Source: Ancylothrix sp036704045 (GTDB taxonomy: Bacteria; Cyanobacteriota; Cyanobacteriia; Cyanobacteriales; Oscillatoriaceae). Taken from it: DNA of 64,000 nt. Positions within the stretch are counted from its first letter, which is position 1. Each line of letters starts with the position of its first letter. The stretch is taken from contig DATNQM010000019.1 of NCBI GenBank assembly GCA_036704045.1, positions 11,684 through 75,683 of the forward strand. Reading direction: 5' to 3'. The position numbers and the translations under genes were made by a program. A model generated the notes under the pieces. The model worked only from the letters and a program-made list of their open reading frames with translations, searched no databases and had not been told where the DNA came from. Positions 44,474 to 53,847 of this stretch are shown in pieces.

Positions 44474-45331
44474 ATGGGTGAGACAGAGGACACAAAAAAA
44501 TTACGAGTTCGCAACAGTGTTTTTAATTGGGGCGAACAAACTTATATTATGGGTGTCCTCAATGTCACGCCTGATAGTTTTAGTGATGGCGGAGATTTTG
44601 ATTGTTTAGAAAGGGCAATTGAAGGGGCTCAAAAACTTGTTACTGCTGGTGTTGATATCCTTGATATTGGGGGTCAATCTACTCGTCCGGGGGCGGAAGA
44701 AGTTTCGGTTGTTGAAGAAATTAATCGTGTTTTGCCGGTGATAAAAGCTTTGCGAAAAGCCGGTTTTGATGTGCCTATTTCGGTGGATACAACACGCTCA
44801 GAAGTTGCTAGGGCTGCGATTGAGTGTGGTGCGGATATTGTTAATGATATTTCGGGGGCGACTTTTGATGAAAAAATGTTGTCAACGGTTGCCGGTTTAG
44901 ATGTTCCTATTGTGTTAATGCACATTCGGGGAACTCCCCAAACAATGCAAAAATTAACTGAATATAAAGATTTAGTTGGGGAAATTTACGAGTTTTTCTC
45001 ACAAAGAATTGAGGCGGCTGTTGGGGCCGGTGTTTCTCGTTCTAATATTATTTTAGATCCGGGTATTGGCTTTGCTAAAACTTATGAACAAAACTTAGAG
45101 TTAATTCGCAAACTTGGTGATTTTTCCGGGTTGGGTTGTCCTCTTTTAGTTGGCCCTTCTCGCAAAAGTTTTATCGGTCATATTTTAAATAAACCAATTC
45201 CTAAAGATCGGGTTTGGGGTACTTCTGCTGTCTGTAGTGCGGCGGTTAGTTTTGGTGTGGATATTTTGCGAGTTCATGATGTTGCTGAAATGCGAGATGT
45301 GGTAAGGGTTGCTGATGCTATATTTCGCTAA
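44474..45331 (+). CDS. folP: Dihydropteroate synthase
   Basis: The 285-residue TIM-barrel protein has the signatures YIMGVLNVTPDSFSDGG, VDILDIGGQSTRPGAEEVS, VDTTRSEVARAAIECGADIVNDISG, LMHIRGTPQTMQ, DPGIGFAKTYEQNLE and GPSRKSFIG. It joins 4-aminobenzoate with the pterin diphosphate in folate synthesis and is the target of sulfonamides. It is part of a tpiA-folP operon. The next gene is on the other strand. Confidence 0.97.
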   Translation: MGETEDTKKLRVRNSVFNWGEQTYIMGVLNVTPDSFSDGGDFDCLERAIEGAQKLVTAGVDILDIGGQSTRPGAEEVSVVEEINRVLPVIKALRKAGFDVPISVDTTRSEVARAAIECGADIVNDISGATFDEKMLSTVAGLDVPIVLMHIRGTPQTMQKLTEYKDLVGEIYEFFSQRIEAAVGAGVSRSNIILDPGIGFAKTYEQNLELIRKLGDFSGLGCPLLVGPSRKSFIGHILNKPIPKDRVWGTSAVCSAAVSFGVDILRVHDVAEMRDVVRVADAIFR

Positions 45332-45372
45332 TTTGTGATTTATAAAAGGCAGTGTTTAATCAAAATAAATGA

Positions 45373-46242
45373 TTAGTTGGAAGTGCCTTTTGTGTTTGTG
45401 TTGGGTTTATTTGTTGTGTTGCTATTTGGAGGTGCCGGTGGCTGTGCGGCTACTGTTCCATCCATACCGCCATTTTGTAGCAATTCTCCAAAGGTTTTCC
45501 CCATAGGTTCAGGACTCATATAAACTATTTTTGTATTGGGACTTTCGCTTAATCTTTCACTTGCATCTACATATCTTTGGGCTACTAAATATTGCAAAAC
45601 TTCCCGACTACTAGGATGGGTTCGCAGGGCGTCGGCTAGTTTTTTCATTGCTTCTACTGTTCCTTCTGCTTCTAAAATTGCTGCTCTTTTTCGGCTTTCA
45701 GCGGCTTTTTCCATTTCTAAAGCTTCTAAAACCATTGCTGCCGGTTTGATGTCTTTTACTTCTACTCTCATGACTTTTACTCCCCAGCGTTCGGTTTCAT
45801 CGTCGAGTTTTTTTAAGAGTTTTTTATTAATATCTTCTCTGGAAGAAAAGGTAGTTTCTAATTCCATTTGACCAATTTGTGAGCGCATGGTTGTAACAAC
45901 TAAGTTAATTAATGCTTCTTCAATGTTTTCGACTTTATAATAAGCTAACTGTAGTTCGATAACTCGCCAATAAACAACTGCATCTACTGTTAAAGAAACA
46001 TTGTCTTTAGTAATAGCTTGATGAGGAGCAATATCTAATACTCGTTCGCTAAGAGTATCCTCTAATACTACGCGATCAATAAGGGGATTAACGAAGTTGA
46101 GACCGGCATTCAATTTGGTATGAAATTTACCTAATCTTTCTACAAGTGCTTGATTTTCTTCGCTTACTATTTTGATCGAGCGCACGCCTAAACCAAAGGC
46201 AATACCAAGAATCGGGATAAAAATTGCAACTATTGTTTCCAT
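45373..46242 (-). CDS. SPFH/stomatin-like membrane protein (paraslipin)
   Basis: I start at the ATG at 46242 (METIVAIFIPILGIAFGLGV). A GTG at 46266 adds eight residues. An N-terminal membrane hairpin precedes a Band 7 domain (ENQALVERLGKFHTKLNAGLNFVNPLIDRV, AITKDNVSLTVDAVVYWRV). The helical tail holds KIAAILEAEGTVEAMKKLADAL-like repeats (here KRAAILEAEG). The Asn/Thr-rich end looks disordered. Such proteins form ring oligomers in the cytoplasmic or thylakoid membrane and are linked to membrane quality control. A partner NfeD/protease gene is not adjacent. Confidence 0.88.
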   Translation of the reverse strand: METIVAIFIPILGIAFGLGVRSIKIVSEENQALVERLGKFHTKLNAGLNFVNPLIDRVVLEDTLSERVLDIAPHQAITKDNVSLTVDAVVYWRVIELQLAYYKVENIEEALINLVVTTMRSQIGQMELETTFSSREDINKKLLKKLDDETERWGVKVMRVEVKDIKPAAMVLEALEMEKAAESRKRAAILEAEGTVEAMKKLADALRTHPSSREVLQYLVAQRYVDASERLSESPNTKIVYMSPEPMGKTFGELLQNGGMDGTVAAQPPAPPNSNTTNKPNTNTKGTSN

Positions 46243-46403
46243 ACATAATACCTTCAGACTCGGCACAAGTTACTTAAAGTGTAGCAATCAAGCTTATTTT
46301 ATGCCAAAGTTGTAGGCTAAAAGCATAGGTTTAATAGTTTGTAAGTTTTAGATCGGAGGGGTTAACTCTTTAAAAATTTACTAATTAGAAGCATTTAATT
46401 ATT

Positions 46404-46480
46404 TGTAGGATGCTTCGAGCGTAAGCGCAACCCATCAAAGCCTCTATTGTGTTGGGTTTCGTTCCTCCACCCAACCTACA
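46404..46480. repeat. Dispersed-type repeat bounded by TGTAGG / CCTACA
   Basis: A 77-base block begins TGTAGGATGCTTCGAGCG and ends CACCCAACCTACA, with CAACCCATC and GTTGGGTTTCG inside, so the two halves can pair. A similar TAGGTTGGG...CCCACCC word lies near 20.8 kb. The remaining bases of 46267-46774 have no gene and presumably hold the promoter of the carotenoid protein gene. Confidence 0.55.
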
Positions 46481-46774
46481 TTACCTAGAAATTAATTAAG
46501 TTGACTTACTTAATTAGTTTGTTGTAAGGCTTTGGTTTTTTGATTTTAAAAATATCTTAATTAATAAGTTACTTTAAAATTTTATGCACAAATAGGATTT
46601 GGTTTTCATTAACTTATCCCATTTTTTCCTCTGTCTTGAGAAATATTCATGATTATTGATAAAGGTTTAAATCCATAAAATCCAAATCTGTCTTATGGAA
46701 GATTCAACTATTAAAAAATAACCATTAAATGAAGAAAGTATAAAAGACAACCAACGCAAAATAGGAGTTAATTT

Positions 46775-47305
46775 ATGCAGGGTTCTCAAAGCCTCAGAGC
46801 GGCTCAAGTTTTCACCGGCAACGCTCAACAAATTGTCCAAAATTTCTCTACCCTCAGCACCGATGATAAGCTGGCTTTGCTGTATTATATCTATGAAAAA
46901 ATGGGAGATTCTATTACCCCAGCCGCACCCACCGCAGCACAACCAGAAATAGCCCCCATTTTGCTAGGAGATTTTTACAATTTATCAGACGAGCAACAAT
47001 TAAATGTCATGCGGGCTATCGTCAACCGCGAAGATACAGAATACTCTCGCGCCTATGGTGCATTAACTGCAAATAATCAGTTAGTAGTTTGGTATGCTTG
47101 GGCTCAAGGCATGGGCGATACCGTTGTAGATATTCCTGCAAATTATCAAGCTTCTGAAGCAATTAATAACCTTTTAGGTCAAATTGAAGGCTTAGAATTT
47201 CAAGATCAAATTTCAATTTTCCGTCAAGTTGCTGAAGGTATGGGTTATACCGAAGTTGTGCAAAAAACAACTCTTGCAGAAACCGGCGTCACCCCAAGTT
47301 TATAA
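46775..47305 (+). CDS. Helical carotenoid protein (OCP N-terminal domain homologue)
   Basis: The 176-residue all-helical protein matches the N-terminal domain of orange carotenoid protein: FSTLSTDDKLALLYYIYEKMG, NVMRAIVNREDTEYSRAYGALTANNQLVVWYAWAQGMGD, and a closing IEGLEFQDQISIFRQVAEGMGY. It stops there with no C-terminal regulatory (NTF2-like) domain, so it is a stand-alone HCP rather than OCP. HCPs bind a carotenoid such as canthaxanthin. Some quench phycobilisome fluorescence or singlet oxygen, others do not. The gene has its own terminator. No frp gene or CTD homologue is nearby. Confidence 0.85.
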   Translation: MQGSQSLRAAQVFTGNAQQIVQNFSTLSTDDKLALLYYIYEKMGDSITPAAPTAAQPEIAPILLGDFYNLSDEQQLNVMRAIVNREDTEYSRAYGALTANNQLVVWYAWAQGMGDTVVDIPANYQASEAINNLLGQIEGLEFQDQISIFRQVAEGMGYTEVVQKTTLAETGVTPSL

Positions 47306-47314
47306 CTTTTCATT

Positions 47315-47340
47315 AAAAAAAGTCCCCCTGGGGGACTTTT
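47315..47340 (+). terminator. Rho-independent terminator after the helical carotenoid protein
   Basis: AAAAAGTCCCCC directly faces GGGGGACTTTTT with almost no loop. The last stem T's serve as the U-run in either direction, so it may also end transcription of the convergent DUF1400-like gene. Confidence 0.85.
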
Positions 47341-47376
47341 AACTACAGGTTTTAACAATTATTTACAAACAATTAT

Positions 47377-47934
47377 CTATTCTTGATTAAGGTTTAAATC
47401 TGGTAAATTAATTTTAGAAATTACTGTTACCAAAGCACTCGCATCAAGAGTAATACTTTCCATTGGCAAAGCCCGTAAAACACTAGGAACACTAACTTGA
47501 TTAACCATTTCCGCAGCTAGTAATACGGCACTTTGCAACTGTTCTAAACTGGTTCCTGGTAATGCAAGTTTAACAGCTTGTTCAATGCGTTCTCCAGATG
47601 GAGAATTAAATAATTCTTGCAGTTTTTTATCTGCTTCTTCCCGGTTCACTTCTAAACGTTCTGATAAAGCGCTTTTCACGTCTGGTGTTAATAGATAAGC
47701 AAAAGGTTTAAGGCTTTCAGAAACTTCGCCACTTTCTGCATAACGTTCTATATCTTCCACCGGCACTTGATGTTGAAAAGGCCCTAATTTGACTATTAAA
47801 ATATCGGCTGCAAAAGCCGGCATTCCAAAACCAAAAATACTACCTCCAGCAACCATTCCCATCAATAGGGTTTTTAAAAACCAGGAGTGAGTTTGTTTTG
47901 AAAATTTGCAACTCAACCAACTAAGCTTTTTCAT
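47377..47934 (-). CDS. Secreted DUF1400-like protein
   Basis: The 185-residue protein starts with a signal peptide (hydrophobic run to PAFAADILIVKLGPFQ). The body (VPVEDIERYAESGEVSESLKPFAYLL, VKSALSERLEVNREEADKKL, SPSGERIEQAVKLALPG) resembles the N-terminal DUF1400 region found in cyanobacterial alpha/beta hydrolases. The hydrolase domain itself is missing, so it is a stand-alone domain. Function unknown. It is convergent with the carotenoid protein gene. Confidence 0.75.
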   Translation of the reverse strand: MKKLSWLSCKFSKQTHSWFLKTLLMGMVAGGSIFGFGMPAFAADILIVKLGPFQHQVPVEDIERYAESGEVSESLKPFAYLLTPDVKSALSERLEVNREEADKKLQELFNSPSGERIEQAVKLALPGTSLEQLQSAVLLAAEMVNQVSVPSVLRALPMESITLDASALVTVISKINLPDLNLNQE

Positions 47935-48083
47935 AAATTTTAAATTCTCGTCTTTTTGACTTCTAAGTTATTTTATCGAATTTAGCAGAGACCTATTTGT
48001 TCCTCAAGTATGGTATTAAATAAGAACTATGGCGGAATTTTGCTAATTCCCTCTTCTTTATTCACCTCTCCCCCCATAACATT

Positions 48084-48590
48084 ATGCCGGCCGGTTTACC
48101 GATTGGATTTCCTTTACCTACAGAACATAACATTATTGAATTAAAATTTTATCCCGAATATCGCGCTGTCACTTATACCCACACCGGCCAGCCGCAATAT
48201 GCAACCCAAGCTGCTTTTGACTCACTCTACCAGCATATTAGCAGCAATCAAATTGCCATGACCACACCAGTTGAAGCGCGTTACCTAGAAGAAGAAACAA
48301 CTGTTGAAGTGTCTTTTCTTTACCCTAATTCTAACATTAATCCCCACCAAATAAACCCCAATGTAAAAGTTACAGACTATCCAGCCATGACTGTAATTAG
48401 TGCCGGTATTCAAGGCGCTTACACTTGGGAAAACTATCAAAACTATCTTCAAAAATTGCAAAACTGGTTAGCAGAAAATCCTCAATACCAAATAGCCGGT
48501 CCTCCACGTCGGCTACTTTACAATTCTCCCATGACACCAGAACAAATGAAACGAAGTGAGGTACAAATACCTGTGCGCTTAGTTCAATAA
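48084..48590 (+). CDS. SOUL-family heme-binding protein
   Basis: The 168-residue protein has the SOUL pattern: LPTEHNIIELKFYPEYRAVTYTHTG, YQHISSNQIAMTTPVEARYLEE (with the conserved IAMTTPV), and later YNSPMTPEQMKRSEVQIPV. SOUL proteins bind heme or tetrapyrroles. The start is the ATG at 48084 (MPAGLPIG). The upstream region is AT-rich with no ribosome site that stands out. It is divergent from the gene at 47377. Confidence 0.88.
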   Translation: MPAGLPIGFPLPTEHNIIELKFYPEYRAVTYTHTGQPQYATQAAFDSLYQHISSNQIAMTTPVEARYLEEETTVEVSFLYPNSNINPHQINPNVKVTDYPAMTVISAGIQGAYTWENYQNYLQKLQNWLAENPQYQIAGPPRRLLYNSPMTPEQMKRSEVQIPVRLVQ

Positions 48591-48658
48591 AAACTCCTAC
48601 TCAGCCATACCAAATAGACAAAAGATTGGGCTTTTAAACCCAACCTTTTAAAGAAAAT

Positions 48659-49222
48659 TTAACTCATAATTTTAACATCGCGGTGAGAAAAACCATGCTT
48701 GCGTAATTCTTCAGTTAAAGCAAGTTGATTTTCCACACGATCCACAAATAACACACCATTAAGGTGATCCATTTCATGTTGAATAGCGCGAGATAATAAA
48801 CCCGTTGCTTTTAAACTTTGAGGCCGTCCCAACTCATCTTTATACGACACCTCAATAACTTCGGGACGAACCACATCCATATAAACTCCTGGTACACTCA
48901 AACAGCCTTCTTGATAAGAACACAACTGCTTGCTAATTTGTTTAATAGTCGGATTAATCAAAATTAGAGGCCGGTTTGCCGCATTTTCAGGATCGCAGTC
49001 TATAACAATTAATTGTTTATGAATACCAACTTGTGGTGCCGCCAAACCAATACCATCAGCACTATACATCGTTTGTAACATTTCTCGAACCAACAGCCGA
49101 GTTTCCGCATCAACCTTAGCGATGCGCTTGGCATTCATTCGCAAAACCCGATCCCCAATATGATGAATTTCCAAGGGGGGATTGTCTAATTTTTTCTTCT
49201 CAACTAATACGTCAGCACTCAT
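48659..49222 (-). CDS. def: Peptide deformylase
   Basis: The 187-residue metalloenzyme shows all three motifs: GIGLAAPQVG, EGCLSVPG and QHEMDHLNG, with the Cys and two His metal ligands. It removes the formyl group from nascent proteins in the cytoplasm. The length and motif order are standard. The start ATG at 49222 is the first in frame. Confidence 0.97.
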   Translation of the reverse strand: MSADVLVEKKKLDNPPLEIHHIGDRVLRMNAKRIAKVDAETRLLVREMLQTMYSADGIGLAAPQVGIHKQLIVIDCDPENAANRPLILINPTIKQISKQLCSYQEGCLSVPGVYMDVVRPEVIEVSYKDELGRPQSLKATGLLSRAIQHEMDHLNGVLFVDRVENQLALTEELRKHGFSHRDVKIMS

Positions 49223-49310
49223 GAGTTATTCTTTTTCGCGTTTGACCTTTACTTATATTGTGACATTTTGTTAACCTGGGCGCTACTACCTTTAGGTTCT
49301 TTCTGAAATT

Positions 49311-50171
49311 TTACTCATCCTTCCACCGGCGCGTCCCAAAAAACTGACAAGAATAAGCTGCTATTTTTGCTGCCGACTTCAACGCCTCGGTAAAACCTTC
49401 CTCTAAAATATAATAACAAAAAGCACCATGAAAAATATCTCCTGCACCCAGGGTATCAACCACAACATTAATAGCAGGTATTTCTACCTCACCTCTACCC
49501 TTTGCTGTTTGATACAAAATTGATTTTTCTCCCCGCGTCACAGCAATATTTAAAATTCCTATATCAGCCAAATAATCAAACACATCCTCGCTTGTTTTAC
49601 ACCCAGGAGGATAAAATTTTTCCGAACAAACAGCATAACTAACGAACGGTAATAACTTTTCTAAACCGACTTTCCAACTACCCCCATCCAACACCACCGG
49701 CACATTTTTATTTTTCGCCAACCTTGCCAGTTTTTCTCCTACCGGCAATTGATGACCATCCACTAAAATAATATCAACATTCTCTAAAATATCTGGCAAA
49801 ATATTTAACTCGCTTGCTTGAGATTTCGTAGCATTAATTGAAATAACAGCCCTTTCGCCGGTAGATTGAGTCACAATAATAGAAGAAACCGGCGGACTTT
49901 CTAATCGTTCAGCATCTAAATCACTTAACTCTACACTGCACTTTTCTAAATCTTCTAAAATCAAGTTTGTAATAGGATTTTTCCCCACCCCTCCCAGCAA
50001 AATTGCCTTATTTCCTAACTGCGAAAAAGTAACCGCTGCATTAGTTGCCGGCCCCCCGGCTGCCACCATTGAATCAACAGCCACAACTTTCTCATTTTGC
50101 CCAGGAAATTTACTTGTTAAATAAATAAAATCCAGCGTTACCAAACCCGAAAAAATACCTTTTTTCACCAT
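49311..50171 (-). CDS. PfkB-family sugar kinase
   Basis: I start at the ATG at 50171 (MVKKGIFSGLVTLDFIYLTSKFP). A GTG at 50192 adds seven residues. The family signatures are AAGGPATNAAVTFSQLGNKAILLGGVG near the N-terminus and VVDTLGAGDIFHGAFCYYI near the C-terminus, with the catalytic Asp in GAGD. It phosphorylates a sugar or related alcohol. The specific substrate (ribose, fructose, adenosine or other) cannot be read from sequence. It has no pathway neighbours. Confidence 0.88.
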   Translation of the reverse strand: MVKKGIFSGLVTLDFIYLTSKFPGQNEKVVAVDSMVAAGGPATNAAVTFSQLGNKAILLGGVGKNPITNLILEDLEKCSVELSDLDAERLESPPVSSIIVTQSTGERAVISINATKSQASELNILPDILENVDIILVDGHQLPVGEKLARLAKNKNVPVVLDGGSWKVGLEKLLPFVSYAVCSEKFYPPGCKTSEDVFDYLADIGILNIAVTRGEKSILYQTAKGRGEVEIPAINVVVDTLGAGDIFHGAFCYYILEEGFTEALKSAAKIAAYSCQFFGTRRWKDE

Positions 50172-50304
50172 TCTAAAGTAGGCATTGCCCACCCACTAAC
50201 TTTTAGTTAAATAACATATTTCTTGGTTTTTAACAAGTATTATTTTAAGGATTTTAGTATTTTTATGCTATAATTTAACAACCCCAAAAATTTACACTTT
50301 TCCC

Positions 50305-51153
50305 ATGAACCAAAACCCTTTAAAAACTCATACACTTTATATTGTTGGAACTCCTATCGGCAATTTAGAAGACATGACTTTTCGGGCTGTCCGAATCTTA
50401 CAAAATGTTGATTTAATTGCTGCTGAAGATACCAGACACACGGGCAAACTTTTACAACATTTTCAAATCACCACACCCCAAATTAGCTATCACGAACATA
50501 ACCGCCATGAACGCATTCCAGAATTGTTAGAAATCCTCCAAAAAGGCAAAACCATTGCCCTTGTTACAGATGCAGGAATGCCCGCTATTTCTGACCCTGG
50601 TTATGAACTTGTGAAAGCTTGTATTGAAGCCGAACTTAATGTTATTCCCATTCCCGGTTCCACTGCTGCCATTACTGCCTTATGTGCTTCAGGATTAGCA
50701 GCAGATCGTTTTATTTTTGAAGGATTTTTACCAACCAAAACAAAAGACAGGCAAACACGTCTTCAAGTTTTAAAAACCGAATCACGGACTATAATATTAT
50801 ACGAAGCACCCCACCGCTTACAACAAACCTTACAAGATTTAACAACGGTTTTAGAACCAACCCGACAAATTGTTTTAGCCAGAGAATTAACAAAAATTTA
50901 TGAGGAATTTTGGCGGGGAACCATTGCCCAAGCCCTTACTTATTATGAAACAGAAACCAACCCCAAAGGTGAGTACACAGTAGTAATTTCGGGATTGCCA
51001 GAACAAGATTTAATTTTATCCGAAGATACAATAAAATTAGAACTCCAAACTTTGCTCAATCAAGGAATGTCACGGTCTCAAGCAAGCAAATATTTATCCG
51101 AACAAATAAACCTACCAAAACGACAAATTTATCAACTAGCATTAACTTTGTAG
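50305..51153 (+). CDS. rsmI: 16S rRNA 2'-O-ribose methyltransferase (C1402)
   Basis: The 282-residue protein has the RsmI/YraL signature: LYIVGTPIGNLEDMTFRAVRIL, AEDTRHTGKLLQHF, YHEHNRHERIPELL, VTDAGMPAISDPGYELV, PIPGSTAAITALCASGL. It methylates the ribose of C1402 in 16S rRNA. The start is the ATG at 50305. It is followed 15 bases later by a lipoprotein gene on the same strand, so the two may be co-transcribed. Confidence 0.95.
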   Translation: MNQNPLKTHTLYIVGTPIGNLEDMTFRAVRILQNVDLIAAEDTRHTGKLLQHFQITTPQISYHEHNRHERIPELLEILQKGKTIALVTDAGMPAISDPGYELVKACIEAELNVIPIPGSTAAITALCASGLAADRFIFEGFLPTKTKDRQTRLQVLKTESRTIILYEAPHRLQQTLQDLTTVLEPTRQIVLARELTKIYEEFWRGTIAQALTYYETETNPKGEYTVVISGLPEQDLILSEDTIKLELQTLLNQGMSRSQASKYLSEQINLPKRQIYQLALTL

Positions 51154-51168
51154 AGTACAATAAAAACC

Positions 51169-51828
51169 ATGAAAAAACTACTACCTTTAATTTTCACCCT
51201 TATTATCCTAACCGGCTGTCAAAAAACAGCCAACCAAACCCCACCACCCCCAGAAAATACCACCAGCCAAACAACACCAAAACCACCCAACCCACAAGCC
51301 CTGGAAAACAGCGCCATAACCTCAAAAAGCATAGGCGCAGCCAAACTGGGAATGACACTCAAAGAATTAAAAAACGACTTGGGAACTAGCGCCAAAATTC
51401 AAACAAAATCACCCTACATTGTAGACTTTGATGCCCTAGAAATTAGCCAAAACGGAAAAATCCAATACTATATTTTATACCCAGCCGGCCAGCCCCTCAA
51501 AGACAGCGATTTGATCACACTTTTATTAACAGAAAATCCAGACTACAAAACCGAAGAAAAAATCGGCCCCGGAACCTCTATTAAACAAGCCGAACAAACC
51601 TATGGAACACCTAAATTATCCTACAACATAGACAATGAAGGTAGAGAAATAGCCACCTTTAAAAACCAGCCAAAAAACCTATTATTTATGCTTGGAAACG
51701 CCAACAATTCCACCCTAGCCGGCCTTTATCCAAAAGAAAACGACTCCTATCACGAAACCAACAAATATCGCCCAGAAGCCAAAATTCGCGCCATCATGGT
51801 TACCTGTCGTGGGCAAGAATGTAAATAA
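51169..51828 (+). CDS. Putative lipoprotein, 219 aa
   Basis: The N-terminus MKKLLPLIFTLIILTGCQ has a lipobox (LTGC, modified Cys17), so it is probably membrane-anchored and periplasmic. After a Pro/Thr-rich linker the body (SIGAAKLGMTLKELKNDLG, GPGTSIKQAEQTYGTPKLSYN) contains two similar half-segments that recall tandem Gly-Met/Thr-rich lipoprotein modules of cyanobacteria. Function unknown. It directly follows rsmI. Confidence 0.8.
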   Translation: MKKLLPLIFTLIILTGCQKTANQTPPPPENTTSQTTPKPPNPQALENSAITSKSIGAAKLGMTLKELKNDLGTSAKIQTKSPYIVDFDALEISQNGKIQYYILYPAGQPLKDSDLITLLLTENPDYKTEEKIGPGTSIKQAEQTYGTPKLSYNIDNEGREIATFKNQPKNLLFMLGNANNSTLAGLYPKENDSYHETNKYRPEAKIRAIMVTCRGQECK

Positions 51829-51988
51829 TAAGCAGCAAAAAATTATACCAAATCAGTCAACATAAACACATCTGACCCGAAACCTAACCCCAAGCCCCAA
51901 AAAAGTTTTTTCCAAACCTTACAAAACCAACACCCTCAAGTCACAAGCATCCGGTAGTATTAAAACAAAACAAAGGGAGTGGCAACAG

Positions 51989-53425
51989 ATGAGTGCAGTC
52001 AACACAGGAAAAATTGTATTCGGAACCGACGGCTGGCGCGGGATCATCGCCAACGATTTTACTTTTGCCAACGTATGCAAAGTAACCCGCGCCATTGCCA
52101 GCTACTTAGAAACCGCCTACACAAAAGACCGGCCGGTATTAGTCAGCTATGACACCCGCTTCTTAGCCGATCAATTTGCCCGCACCGCCGCCGAAGTATT
52201 AGCAGATAACGGCTGGAATGTCAAGATAGTAGACAGAGATTGCCCCACGCCGGTGATCGCCTACAACGCCAAATACCTCAACTCCGCCGGCGCCCTGATG
52301 TTCACAGCCTCCCACAACCCAGCCCCCTACTGTGGCATCAAATATATACCCGATTATGCCGGCCCAGCCACCAAAGAAATCACCGACGCCATAGTTGGCA
52401 ATATAGAAACCTCCTCCGACGCCCCACCAAGTGGCAAAAACTCCAGCAAAATCAGCAGCTTTGACCCCAAACCCGACTATCTAAAATTTCTCTATACGAT
52501 CATTGACGTAGAACGCATCCGCAGCGCCCAGCTTAAAGTCAAATATGATGCCCTTTACTCCACCTCACGCGGCTATCTTGACACCGTATTAGAGCATTGT
52601 GGCTGCGAAACAGAAAGCTTTAACACCTACCGCGATGTACTTTTTGGTGGTGGAATGCCCGAACCCAAAGGCGAACAATTAGTGGGATTAGTGGAAGCCG
52701 TCAAAAAAGACTCCGCAGACTTAGGATTGGCCACCGACGGCGACAGTGACCGGTTTGGCGTAGTCGATGAATTAGGCAATGTTTTAACGCCTAATACTAT
52801 TTTGCTATTACTAGCCCGTCACCTCGTCAAAAATAAAGGCAAACACGGCGCAATTGTCCGTACAGTCGCCACAACTCACTTATTAGATAACCTCGCCGCC
52901 ACCTACGGATTACCTCTTTATGAAACCGCCGTTGGTTTTAAATATGTTGGCGAAAAAATGCGCGAAACTACCGTTTTAATTGGCGGTGAAGAATCTGGCG
53001 GTTTAAGTGTAATTGGTCATATTCCTGAAAAAGATGGAATTTTAGCCGATATGCTAGTTGCAGAAGCAATTGCCTATGAAGGAAAACCTCTTTCTCAATT
53101 AGTAGAAGAAGCCATCAGCGAAGCCGGTGGGCCTTTATATAACAAACGCCTTGACCTGCATTTAGAAGATGCCCACAAAGCCGCTGTCCTCGATTCTTTC
53201 ACTAAAAATCCACCTAAAGAAATTGCTGGAATTGGTGTTAAGGAATTAGGGCGTAAAGATGGCATTAAGCTTTATTTAGAAGAAGGAAGTTGGGTATTAT
53301 TACGTCCGTCGGGAACTGAACCTCTGATGCGCGTTTATATGGAAACCAACTCGCCAGAAAAAGAGGCAAAAGTTGCCGAATATATGCAGCGTGTGATTAA
53401 TGATATGGCACCGGCTGCTGTTTAA
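51989..53425 (+). CDS. Phosphoglucomutase/phosphomannomutase family enzyme
   Basis: The 478-residue alpha-D-phosphohexomutase has FGTDGWRGIIANDFT, the catalytic phosphoserine in TASHNPAPYCGIKY, the metal-binding loop DGDSDRFGVVDE, the sugar-binding GGEESGGLSVIGHIPEKDG and a C-terminal RPSGTEPLMRVYMET. It interconverts hexose 1- and 6-phosphates for glycogen or wall polysaccharides. The sequence does not separate PGM from PMM or GlmM confidently, and GlmM is less likely from the loop. The start ATG at 51989 follows an AAAGGGAG site. It is followed by a hairpin. Confidence 0.92.
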   Translation: MSAVNTGKIVFGTDGWRGIIANDFTFANVCKVTRAIASYLETAYTKDRPVLVSYDTRFLADQFARTAAEVLADNGWNVKIVDRDCPTPVIAYNAKYLNSAGALMFTASHNPAPYCGIKYIPDYAGPATKEITDAIVGNIETSSDAPPSGKNSSKISSFDPKPDYLKFLYTIIDVERIRSAQLKVKYDALYSTSRGYLDTVLEHCGCETESFNTYRDVLFGGGMPEPKGEQLVGLVEAVKKDSADLGLATDGDSDRFGVVDELGNVLTPNTILLLLARHLVKNKGKHGAIVRTVATTHLLDNLAATYGLPLYETAVGFKYVGEKMRETTVLIGGEESGGLSVIGHIPEKDGILADMLVAEAIAYEGKPLSQLVEEAISEAGGPLYNKRLDLHLEDAHKAAVLDSFTKNPPKEIAGIGVKELGRKDGIKLYLEEGSWVLLRPSGTEPLMRVYMETNSPEKEAKVAEYMQRVINDMAPAAV

Positions 53426-53460
53426 AATTTGTCAGACACTTTAATTTTGTTCAGTCTCAG

Positions 53461-53490
53461 AAACTCGGTTTCTTTAAGAAACTGGGTTTC
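53461..53490 (+). terminator. Hairpin with TTTCTTTAA after the phosphohexomutase
   Basis: AAACTCGGTTTC pairs imperfectly with GAAACTGGGTTT around TTTAA, 35 bases after the stop. It belongs to the same family as the hairpins near 22.08 kb and 37.1 kb. Confidence 0.55.
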
Positions 53491-53512
53491 TTTAAATCAG
53501 TAAAATAAGTTT

Positions 53513-53728
53513 ATGAAATTGATTTTTCCCATCATAATTTGTCTTATTTTTGCTTTTTGGTTAATCGCTATTGCGATCCTCTCTGTCCAAAATGCCACTG
53601 TTGTTTCTTTAAAATTTTTAAGCTGGCAATCTATTCAAATGCCGGTGGGAATTGTTTTAGCGATGAGTGCAGGCGTTGGCTTGCTCGGTGGAGCTTTTGC
53701 CCAACTACTTTTAAAGGACTCGGAATAA
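53513..53728 (+). CDS. LapA-like small membrane protein
   Basis: The 71-residue protein has two membrane segments (about 3-25 and 44-66) with the connecting LSVQNATVVSLKFLSWQSIQMPVG. The SVQNAxxVxLxFL pattern is the LapA/DUF1049 family seen in many bacteria. Function in envelope assembly is suggested by other family members. The start ATG at 53513 follows a hairpin. Confidence 0.75.
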   Translation: MKLIFPIIICLIFAFWLIAIAILSVQNATVVSLKFLSWQSIQMPVGIVLAMSAGVGLLGGAFAQLLLKDSE

Positions 53729-53803
53729 TACCACTTGTCAATTTAGGGAAATATTTGGAGAATTATATATCATATTTAAGTTAATTTGTCAAGTCCTATC
53801 TAC

Positions 53804-53833
53804 AAAAAAAATCCCCATGAAGGGGGAAATTTT
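53804..53833 (-). terminator. Terminator after the minus-strand HTH gene
   Basis: TCCCC at 53812-53816 pairs with GGGGGA at 53822-53827 in a tight hairpin with A-rich left and T-rich right flanks (read on the minus strand it is followed by a T run). Confidence 0.6.
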
Positions 53834-53847
53834 AGAGAACGAAAAAA

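Noticed and set aside
46667..46942. Minus-strand frame over the start of the carotenoid protein gene
   Set aside because: Antisense to a well-supported gene.
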